From NCBI GenBank assembly GCA_035630615.1, contig DASQKI010000026.1, positions 1-60,774 on the forward strand: a stretch of 60,774 nt of DNA, written 5' to 3'. Positions 54,726 to 60,774 of this stretch are shown here, piece after piece. The stretch's first letter is position 1. The number at the start of each line of letters is the position of its first letter. The DNA is from DATFRX01 sp035630615 (GTDB lineage: Bacteria; Actinomycetota; Actinomycetes; Propionibacteriales; Nocardioidaceae). The notes beneath the pieces were generated by a model. The model did no database searches and was not told the origin of the DNA. It saw only the letters and a list, made by a program, of their open reading frames with translations. A program made the translations under genes and the position numbers.

Positions 54726-55973
54726 CTACCGACAGGTCTGCCCGGCGCAGTCGCGCAACGGCGCGAGCTGGTCGGCCATCTGCCGCACGACTTCGCGCAC
54801 CCGCCGGTCGTCGTGCAGGCTTTGGAGCTCGTACGGGTCGGCGCGCAGGTCGTAGTACTCGCGCTCGCCGGTGTCGTACTCGACGTAGACGCGATGCCGG
54901 GTCCGGATCGCCGTGTACCACCGCTGCGACGCGCCCGGCTGCGGTCCGGCCTGCAACAGGATCGCCCGATCGCTGTCTCGGCTCGCGTCGGCCGCGAACG
55001 GCAGCAGCGACAGCCCGTCCTGCTCCAGACCCGGAGTGGCACCGGCCAGCTCCTGGATGGTGGGGGCTACGTCGGCGAGGCTCACCAGCTGGTGGCGTGA
55101 CTCACCGGACGGAATGCCCGGGCCGGACACGATCAGCGGGACCCGCGCCGACTCCTCGTAGCCGACGGTCTTGCCGACGCGGCGGTGCTCGCCGACCAGA
55201 TAGCCGTTGTCGGAGGTGAAGACGAAGACGGTGTCGTCCAGCTCACCCGCGGCCTTGAGCCGATCCATCAGGCGACCGATCGCGTCGTCGACCGACATCA
55301 GACTCTCGCGGCGCTGTTGCAGCAGCTCGCGCAGCGCCACCACCCGTTTGGGCTGACCGCTCTGGACGTACGCCGGCTTGTCGCTCACGTCGGCTTCGTT
55401 GATGCTCGGCTTGTCGGGCAGCGCGAGACCTGCCTGCGCGTCGCGGTAGATCGGCGACACCGCCGGTGTGTCGAGTGCGCCCGGCCCGAAGATCGCCCGT
55501 GGGTCGTCCGGCTCCACCGGCGCCCCGACGTGCGGCGCGAGGAATCCGGCCCACAGGAAGAAGGGCTTGCCGCCCCCCGAATACGTGTCGACGATGTCGT
55601 CGAGCTGGTCCTGCCACACGTCGGTCTGGTCCTGCCCCTCGTACGGCGTCATTTGGCCGTTGATGTTGAGCGTAGTGTTGAAGTACCGATAGATGCCGTC
55701 CACCGGCACTCGCCAGTCGGTCCAGCCCGGCGGTATGTAGCCCTCGCCGCCCGGCTCCGGGAAGCCGTTGAGGTACTTGCCGAGCATCACCGTGTCGTAG
55801 CCGGCCCGCTGCAGCCACAGCGGCAGCGACTCGCTGTCGTCGAACCGCTGAAAGCCGCCGAAGGGCGGCTCGTTGCCGAGCACGTGATGGTTGTGCGCGT
55901 ACTGACCGGTCAGCAGCGTCGCCCGGGCCGGACAACACAGCGGGTACGGCGAGAAGGCGTCGCGAAACGTCAC
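54726..55973 (-). pseudogene. Sulfatase lacking its N-terminus
   Basis: A 415-residue sulfatase fragment. It keeps the formylglycine motif, Cys13-Cys-Pro-Ala-Arg17 in SPYPLCCPARATLLTGQ, the substrate-site Lys/His blocks (MLGKYLNGFPEP, FFLWAGFLAPHVGAP), and the metal DN in FTSDNGYLVGEHR. Missing is the first part with the metal-binding Asp-Asp pair (usually NVLVITVDD about 45-60 residues before the cysteine motif). Family similarity can be traced back to NTGVTFRDAF, then an in-frame stop occurs at 56016-56018. No upstream frame supplies the missing part; an AT-rich tract begins at 56053. Likely inactive. Listed end is the GTG at 55973. Confidence 0.75.
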
Positions 55974-56052
55974 GCCGGTGTTGGCAGACGAAGCATGCGC
56001 ATGAGCAGCTGTCCCTTACTCGAGCGGGGGTCTCCCGCTTCCCTCGGAAGGG

Positions 56053-56095
56053 CAATATTAACTTAAATCGACTGTTTTACTACACAATCAGAAGC
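56053..56095. other. AT-rich tract at the broken sulfatase end
   Basis: About 43 bp with only about 30 percent G+C (CAATATTAACTTAAATCG, ACTGTTTTACTACACAATC) in a window otherwise near 68-70 percent by eye. It lies between the truncated sulfatase and the flavodoxin-like genes. It may mark a recombination junction or be a foreign promoter region. Confidence 0.6.
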
Positions 56096-56157
56096 GCGAT
56101 GTCGATGCGTCACATGCGGGTGCGAAGACGACGACGTTGCGCTAGCCGCAGAAAGAA

Positions 56158-56688
56158 TCAGTGCGACGCTTCGGCCTTTTGGCCGACTCCCAGCCAGCGC
56201 CCCCACATGTACGCCCGCTGCGCCTCACCCTCGACCAGCGTGCCGACGAGGTCGGCGACGTAGAAGGACTGCACCGGCCACAGCATGCGGTAGCCCAGCT
56301 TGCCCATGCGCCTGGCCGCGGCCTTCGAGGCCGAGCCGGGTAGGCCTCGAACCTTAAGGCGGGTCTCAAAGGCGAGAACGTCATGGCGCCGGGAAACCGG
56401 GGGCAACGCGTCGAGCCACTCTCGGAGTCCGACGTCGGCGATGGCCACGGGACGAGTGGCGCGACCGGCGGCGGCTGTTCGCGACTTCGACCTGCTAAGG
56501 CCGAACAGGTGGCTCGGAGCGCCGACGATGAGCAGGGACACGTCGTCGGGCACGACTCCCAGGCCACCCCGCGAGCCCTCGATGGCGGCGACGTCGGCGG
56601 GCAGCGCCGGCTTCAAACCGCGCGCGATCTCGAGAGCGATAGTGCGCGTGCTGCCGAACATCGACTCGTACACGATGAGTGCTCGCAT
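56158..56688 (-). CDS. Flavodoxin-like domain protein (tandem paralogue 1)
   Basis: A 176-residue flavodoxin-fold protein. The FMN phosphate-binding loop is at the very start: IVYESMFGSTRTIALEIARG. It continues with a typical second strand and loop LLIVGAPSHLFGLSRSKSR and a C-terminal part LPGSASKAAARRMGKLGYRML that is shared with its neighbour. It is probably an FMN-binding electron carrier or a flavin-dependent regulator in the cytoplasm; role unknown. ATG at 56688 follows GGAGG eight bases upstream. It lies directly downstream of a paralogue with about half identical residues, so the pair arose by tandem duplication. Confidence 0.8.
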   Translation of the reverse strand: MRALIVYESMFGSTRTIALEIARGLKPALPADVAAIEGSRGGLGVVPDDVSLLIVGAPSHLFGLSRSKSRTAAAGRATRPVAIADVGLREWLDALPPVSRRHDVLAFETRLKVRGLPGSASKAAARRMGKLGYRMLWPVQSFYVADLVGTLVEGEAQRAYMWGRWLGVGQKAEASH

Positions 56689-56856
56689 GACAGTTGCCTC
56701 CGACTCGAGCATCACTCCGAGGCCGAGGCCAGGGCAGAGTCCGACGTCGGTCGGCGCGAGGCCCTAGGGCCCGGAGCGCCCCCTGTGCACTAGTTCGGGA
56801 ATGTCGTAGGATCCCGCGCCACTTCGCGCTCAGAGCTGTGCGGAACGCCGTCGCCA

Positions 56857-57381
56857 TCAAAGGCGCGCGTGCCTCATCTCGATCCCGTCGGCGATCCATC
56901 GGCCCCAAAGCTGCGCCCGTTCGATCTCTCGCTCGCCCAACGATCCGTTCGGATGGGTGACGATGAAGCTCCGCGAGGGCCAGAGCATCCGATAGCCGCG
57001 GTCACCGAGTCGCTTGGCCGCGCCCTTCGCGGCGGAGCCGGGCAGTCCGTGGACCCGGAGACGGGTGTCGAACGTGAGCGCATCTCGTCGCGCCGGGGCA
57101 TGTGGCATCGCCTCGAGCCACTCTCGCGCCCCGACGGCCGGGATGGCGAACGGGTGACCGGCGCGACTTGCGGCCGCCGCCCGCGTCCGGGCCGTACTCA
57201 GCCCGAACAGAAGCGTCGGAGCGCCGACGATGAGGAGGTGGACCTCCGATCCCGGCTCGGGTGGCGCGTCGACGACGTTGACCACCTCGGCCGCGAGTCC
57301 GGGCGCCAAGCCCTTCGCGACGGCCAAGGCGATATCGCGGGTGTTTCCGAACATCGACTCGTAGACGATCAGTGCTTGCAT
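56857..57381 (-). CDS. Flavodoxin-like domain protein (tandem paralogue 2)
   Basis: A 174-residue flavodoxin-fold protein with FMN loop IVYESMFGNTRDIALAVAKG, then LLIVGAPTLLFGLSTARTR, REWLEAMPHAPARRDALTFDTR and LPGSAAKGAAKRLGDRGYRML. Each block has a counterpart in the adjacent gene. ATG at 57381 follows GGGAG five bases upstream. Between the two genes, GGCCCTAGGGCC (56760-56771) is a perfect 12-bp palindrome that might be an operator for the second copy. Upstream of this one, CCGGAA-N10-TTCCGG (57417-57438) is another inverted repeat. Such genes are often stress induced in actinobacteria; no direct support here. Confidence 0.8.
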   Translation of the reverse strand: MQALIVYESMFGNTRDIALAVAKGLAPGLAAEVVNVVDAPPEPGSEVHLLIVGAPTLLFGLSTARTRAAAASRAGHPFAIPAVGAREWLEAMPHAPARRDALTFDTRLRVHGLPGSAAKGAAKRLGDRGYRMLWPSRSFIVTHPNGSLGEREIERAQLWGRWIADGIEMRHARL

Positions 57382-57599
57382 CACAGCTCCCGTCGTCCGG
57401 CGCGGCATGCTCACCACCGGAACGTCCCTCAGTTCCGGCGAGCGGCGACGCGGGTCGCAGCCAGATGCGGCGGCGGACGGTTGACCAATCGCCTACGGTA
57501 CTGCCGGTTCCAAGCAATCGCTTCAGTTTGCGCAGACCCGGTTGGACCGACGGACCGCGAACCAACAGCAACCGCGCAAAACCGAGTACGCCCAGGGGG

Positions 57600-59042
57600 T
57601 TAGTCGCCGAGCTCGGCCCGTCGGCGCACGACGTACTCCTCGAGCTCGGCCCGGAGCGCGTCGTCGAGCGGCGGCTGCTCGTAGTCGTCCAGCCGCTGGC
57701 GCCACAGCTTCGCCGCTCGTGCCGCCGTGTCGGCACTCTCACCCTTGCTCATCCAGCGCTCGTAATTGTCGGAGCTGTTGAGGAACGGGCGATAAAAGCA
57801 GGTACGGAAGCGCTCCATCGTGTGCATCGCGCCGAGGAAGTGACCGCCGTGGCCGACCTCGACATGCGCGTCGAAGGCCAGCGACGCCTCGTCGATCTCG
57901 AGCGGAGTGAACTCGACCCGCAGCATCTCGAGCAACTGGGTGTCGACGACGAACTTCTCGTACCCGGCGACCAGGCCGCCCTCGAGCCAGCCGGCCGAGT
58001 GCATCACCCAGTTGGCCCCGGCGAGGAAGGTCGGCAGCAGCGTCATCAACGCCTCGTAGCCGGCCTGGGCGTCGGGCACCTGTGACGACGTGAGACCGCC
58101 GCCGGACCGGAACGGCAGCCCGAAGTGCCGTGCGATCTGGCCGGTGCACAGCAACCCGATCCCGGACTCCGGCGTGCCGAACTGCGGCGAGCCGGACTGC
58201 ATGTCGATGTTGGACAGGAACGACCCGAAAATCACCGGCGTCCCTGGCCGGATCAGCTGCGCCAGGGCGATGCCCGACAGCGCCTCGGTGATCTGCTGCA
58301 CGAGAGCGGCCGGGATCGTCACCGGTGACATCGCTCCCATCAGCAGAAACGGCGTCAGCACGACCGGCTGACCGGCAGCGCAGTATTCGAACTGCGCGTC
58401 GAGCATCCGATCGTCCCAGCGCAGCGGTGAGTTGCAGTTGATCAGCGAGATGCTGACCGGCGTCTGCTCGATCGCGTCCCGCCCCCCGAAGACGATCTCG
58501 CTCATCGCGATCGTGTCGCGCGCGTTGACCCCCGAGACGACGTTGCCCATGTAGACCTTGTCGGTGAGTGTCTGCAGCGCGTAAGTCATGTCGAGGTGCC
58601 GGCTGTCGAGCGGAGCGTCACTCGGCTCGCAGATCACCCCTCCGGCCGAGTCGAGCACGGAGTACGACTGGGCCAGCTTGGTGAAGTTGCGGAAGTCGTC
58701 CATCGTCGCGTCGCGGCGGACGTCGCCCTCGCGAACGAACGGCGGGCCATAGACCGCCCCGAACGCCATCGCGTCGCCGCCGATGTGGATCGAGTGCTCG
58801 GGGTTGCGGGCGGCGACGTCAAACTCCCTCGGCGCCTTGGCCACCTGCTCCAGTACGAACTCGGGATCGAGGAAGACCGTGTTGTCCTCGATCTTCTGGC
58901 CCGCCTCGCGGAACAGCTCGACGGCGCGGTCGGACATGAACTCGACGCCGACCTCGGCGATGAGGCGCCGCCAGCCGGCGTCCAACACCTCCATCGCGTC
59001 GCCCGACAACACCTCGTAACGGGGCATCCGATTGCGGAACAT
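57600..59042 (-). CDS. MttB-family methylamine-type corrinoid methyltransferase (non-pyrrolysine), probable glycine betaine demethylase
   Basis: A 480-residue TIM-barrel methyltransferase of the trimethylamine methyltransferase (MttB) superfamily. Recognisable stretches are RRLIAEVGVEFMSDRAVELF, SIHIGGDAMAFGAVYGPPFV, YMGNVVSGVNARDTIAMSE and SQVPDAQAGYEALMTLLPTFLAGANW. The frame has no in-frame TAG, so it lacks pyrrolysine; non-pyrrolysine members include the glycine betaine enzyme MtgB of Desulfitobacterium and others for carnitine or proline betaine. It would move a methyl group to the adjacent corrinoid protein. ATG at 59042 follows GGAGGCGAG. Betaine as substrate is inferred from the nearby bet and opu genes. 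Confidence 0.87.
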   Translation of the reverse strand: MFRNRMPRYEVLSGDAMEVLDAGWRRLIAEVGVEFMSDRAVELFREAGQKIEDNTVFLDPEFVLEQVAKAPREFDVAARNPEHSIHIGGDAMAFGAVYGPPFVREGDVRRDATMDDFRNFTKLAQSYSVLDSAGGVICEPSDAPLDSRHLDMTYALQTLTDKVYMGNVVSGVNARDTIAMSEIVFGGRDAIEQTPVSISLINCNSPLRWDDRMLDAQFEYCAAGQPVVLTPFLLMGAMSPVTIPAALVQQITEALSGIALAQLIRPGTPVIFGSFLSNIDMQSGSPQFGTPESGIGLLCTGQIARHFGLPFRSGGGLTSSQVPDAQAGYEALMTLLPTFLAGANWVMHSAGWLEGGLVAGYEKFVVDTQLLEMLRVEFTPLEIDEASLAFDAHVEVGHGGHFLGAMHTMERFRTCFYRPFLNSSDNYERWMSKGESADTAARAAKLWRQRLDDYEQPPLDDALRAELEEYVVRRRAELGD

Positions 59043-59118
59043 CTCGCCTCCGGGGAACGCATCGTGGACATCTGCGCGTTGGGCTTGACCCACCCGACGC
59101 GCGAATCTTACCCTCATT

Positions 59119-59140
59119 ATGTGGGAGTGAAGTTCCACAT
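59119..59140. promoter_or_regulatory. Candidate IclR operator between the methyltransferase and regulator genes
   Basis: ATGTGGGA (59119-59126) and TTCCACAT (59133-59140) form an inverted repeat with 7 of 8 pairs and a 6-nt spacer. It is flanked by direct repeats of ATTATG(TG)GGAGT(T)GAAG. It lies in the 125-bp divergent region and has a different sequence from the GTTGC-N7-GCAAC sites. Confidence 0.5.
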
Positions 59141-59167
59141 TATGGGAGTTGAAGAGGAGCATCAACG

Positions 59168-59971
59168 GTGGCCAACGGGACCCAGGCAATCGACCGCGCA
59201 GCCGAGCTGCTGGCGCTGATCGTGCATGCCGAAGACCCGCGGACCTTCGGCGATCTGGTCGAGGAGACCGAGCTCGCCCGGTCGACGGCCTCCCGCGTCC
59301 TCAACGCGCTCGAGCGCCACCAGCTGATCGAGCGCGACACCGACGGCGCGTTCCATCCCGGACCGCTGTTCGCCGTCTACGCGGCCCGGCACGACCAGAT
59401 CGACGCCGTCATCCGCACCGCCCAACCGATCATGGCCCGGGTCAACGAGGAGACCGGCGAGACCGTCAACCTCGGCCTCCCGCACGGCCTCGGTGCCGTC
59501 GTGCAGGTGGCGCAGATCGACTCCACGTACCTGCTCGGCGCGATCAACTGGGTGGGCGTGGACGTCCCGGCGCACTGCTCGGCGATGGGCAAGGTCATGT
59601 ACGCCTATGGCGCACTCGACCTCCCGGACGGTCCGCTGGAGCGACGTACCGACGAAACGGTCACCGACGTCGCCGTGCTCCGCCGCGAGCTCGCCACGGT
59701 GCGCCGCCGGGGTTATGCCCAGACACACAGCGAGCTCGAGGAGGGCCTGACCGGGATCGCCGCGCCGGTCCGGTTCAGCGACGGCAGCACCCGCGCGGCG
59801 ATCGGCATCTCGGGCCCCGATTTCCGGCTCGACGAGTCGGCCAAGGACGTCGGCGACCTGCTGGTCGCCGAAGCGGCGCGGCTGTCGCGCAAGCTCGGGG
59901 CAACCGCTCATTCGTCAGCCAGGCACCCACAGAATCCGAAAGCTTTGAAAGAATTGGAGGGCAGCCGATGA
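59168..59971 (+). CDS. IclR-family transcriptional regulator (corrinoid methyltransferase operon)
   Basis: A 267-residue regulator with the winged helix in residues 5-65 (QAIDRAAELLALIVHAEDP, ELARSTASRVLNALERHQLI) and the effector domain in about 80-250 (RVNEETGETVNLGLPHG, VPAHCSAMGKVMYAYG, RRGYAQTHSELEEGLTGIAAPV, AAIGISGPDFRLD). GTG at 59168 follows GAGGAG. It is divergent from the MttB gene and overlaps the corrinoid protein start by 4 bp, so regulator, corrinoid protein and methyltransferase are cotranscribed. It resembles the IclR protein at 52935 only in fold. Confidence 0.9.
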   Translation: MANGTQAIDRAAELLALIVHAEDPRTFGDLVEETELARSTASRVLNALERHQLIERDTDGAFHPGPLFAVYAARHDQIDAVIRTAQPIMARVNEETGETVNLGLPHGLGAVVQVAQIDSTYLLGAINWVGVDVPAHCSAMGKVMYAYGALDLPDGPLERRTDETVTDVAVLRRELATVRRRGYAQTHSELEEGLTGIAAPVRFSDGSTRAAIGISGPDFRLDESAKDVGDLLVAEAARLSRKLGATAHSSARHPQNPKALKELEGSR

Positions 59972-60633
59972 CACCCGACGAGATCTTGCAGGGTCTCTAT
60001 GATCAGACGCTGGTAGGCAACGGACCGGCGGTGCTCGAACTGACCCGCGCCGGACTCGACCTCGAGATGAGCCCGGAAACGCTGCTGTTCGACGCGCTGA
60101 TCCCGTCCCTCGAGGAGGTCGGCGCTCGCTTCGAGCGTGGCGACTTCTTCGTGCCCGAGATGCTGATCGCCGGCAAGGCGATGGCCGGTGCCCTCGACAT
60201 CCTGCGCCCGCTGCTGGCCGAGACCGGTGTGGAGACCGTCGGCACCTTCGTCATGGGCACCGTCAAGGGCGACGTCCACGACATCGGTAAAAACCTCGTC
60301 AACATCATGCTCGAGGGCGCCGGCTTCCACGTGATCGACCTCGGCGTGCAGGTCCCGCCGGAGAAGTTCGTCGACGCCATCAACGAGCACAAGCCCGACA
60401 TCGTCGGGTTCTCGGCGTTCCTCACCACGACGATGCCGATGTTCAAGGCCAACATCAACGCGTTGGAGAAGGCCGGCATCCGCGACAACGTCGTCGTGAT
60501 GGTCGGTGGAGCACCGGTCACCCAGGAGTACGCCGACGCAGTAGGCGCCGATGCCTACGCCGCCGACGCCTCGCAGACCGTCAAGAAGGCCAAGGCGCTG
60601 CTTCAGGAGAAGCGCGCCAAGGTCAACGCCTGA
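59968..60633 (+). CDS. Corrinoid methyl-carrier protein (MtgC/MttC-like)
   Basis: A 221-residue cobalamin-binding protein. Residues 1-90 form the four-helix cap (LYDQTLVGNGPAVLELTRAGL, EEVGARFERGDFFVPEMLIAG). Residues about 91-215 form the B12 domain, with the lower-ligand motif Asp102-x-His104-x-x-Gly107 in KGDVHDIGKNLV, then SAFLTTTMP and VVMVGGAPVTQEYADAVGADAY. It would carry the methyl group from the MttB-type enzyme to the pterin methyltransferase. ATG at 59968 follows TTGGAGG; 4-bp overlap with the IclR gene. No corrinoid-reactivating ATPase gene (RamA type) is inside the window. Confidence 0.94.
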   Translation: MTPDEILQGLYDQTLVGNGPAVLELTRAGLDLEMSPETLLFDALIPSLEEVGARFERGDFFVPEMLIAGKAMAGALDILRPLLAETGVETVGTFVMGTVKGDVHDIGKNLVNIMLEGAGFHVIDLGVQVPPEKFVDAINEHKPDIVGFSAFLTTTMPMFKANINALEKAGIRDNVVVMVGGAPVTQEYADAVGADAYAADASQTVKKAKALLQEKRAKVNA

Positions 60634-60683
60634 CCACTTCCCCAAGCCAGACGCCACGCCACATCTCTGCGAAGGACCTCTCT

Positions 60684-60774
60684 ATGCACACGCGGTTGAG
60701 CTCGGCCACCAAGGAGGTCGTGATCGGTCACGACCAGCCGTTCTGCCTGATCGGCGAACGTATCAACCCGACCG
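60684..60774 (+). CDS. Start of a methyltetrahydrofolate:corrinoid methyltransferase (partial)
   Basis: Thirty codons of a gene cut by the window edge. The readable protein has HTRLSSATKEVVIGHDQPF and then CLIGERINPT. The GERINPT block is the opening of the pterin-binding barrel in MtgA, MtrH and MetH-type enzymes. Position 50 bp after the corrinoid gene completes the usual three-part methyl transfer set: substrate methyltransferase, corrinoid carrier, tetrahydrofolate methyltransferase. Only the N-terminus is visible, so subfamily is inferred from context. Confidence 0.82.
   Translation, partial: MHTRLSSATKEVVIGHDQPFCLIGERINPT

Noticed and set aside
54726..55973. Choline sulfatase (betC)
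   Set aside because: The sequence around CCPARATLLTGQYAHNHHV fits general arylsulfatase-like proteins rather than BetC as I know it, and the N-terminus is missing; proximity to bet genes alone is not enough.
57600..59042. Pyrrolysine-type MttB
   Set aside because: The frame has no in-frame TAG and runs at full length, so it belongs to the non-pyrrolysine branch.

Overview
The window comes from a high-GC actinobacterium. Support includes a DUF222/HNH (13E12-type) relic, a bmp-ABC-cdd-deoA nucleoside operon, an MmyB-type regulator divergent from an aldo/keto reductase, frequent GTG/TTG starts and tight 1-11 bp gene overlaps. Gene content resembles Propionibacteriales (Nocardioidaceae-like), but that rank is an inference. 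No rRNA, tRNA, CRISPR array or intact insertion sequence was seen.

Layout. 131-1496: a frameshifted DUF222-HNH pseudogene. 1541-9039: an aldehyde dehydrogenase pair, an acetyltransferase, an aldo/keto reductase with its divergent regulator, a membrane protein, an MFS exporter and a uridine-kinase-like protein. 9120-20930: nucleoside salvage. A BMP-type ABC importer (lipoprotein, ATPase, two permeases) is followed by cytidine deaminase and thymidine phosphorylase. Adenosine deaminase, an LtrA protein, a sulfite-oxidase-like protein and an M20 peptidase lie around it. 21123-31046: mixed housekeeping genes, including a GNAT remnant, a polysaccharide deacetylase, an acyl-CoA mutase large subunit, a MerB-like protein, a YihY protein, a 2'-5' RNA ligase-like protein, trpS, an ECF sigma factor with a large internal deletion, and a CorC/HlyC protein. 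31164-39752: an alpha-galactoside system made of a GH36 galactosidase, a sugar ABC importer, a DeoR regulator, galT and galK.

40984-60774 is the most interesting part, a near-complete route for stripping methyl groups from choline. Choline dehydrogenase (betA) and betaine aldehyde dehydrogenase (betB) make glycine betaine, and an OpuA-like importer with a duplicated-permease polypeptide brings betaine in. At the right edge an MttB-family methyltransferase, a corrinoid protein and the start of a pterin methyltransferase could demethylate betaine to dimethylglycine. A FAD/GcvT fusion enzyme with its own electron-transfer flavoprotein (etfBA) would oxidise dimethylglycine. PurU would release surplus one-carbon units as formate. 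Two IclR regulators are present. A 17-bp palindrome, GTTGC-N7-GCAAC, lies upstream of both the betBA-opu operon and the dimethylglycine-etf operon, suggesting one regulon.

The window also carries small dispersed palindromes: a 63-bp element found twice, each time between convergent genes, and a roughly 60-bp hairpin found once between genes and once inside the coding tail of the yihY gene. Several genes are broken: DUF222-HNH, ltrA, a GNAT gene and a sulfatase without its N-terminus beside an AT-rich tract.
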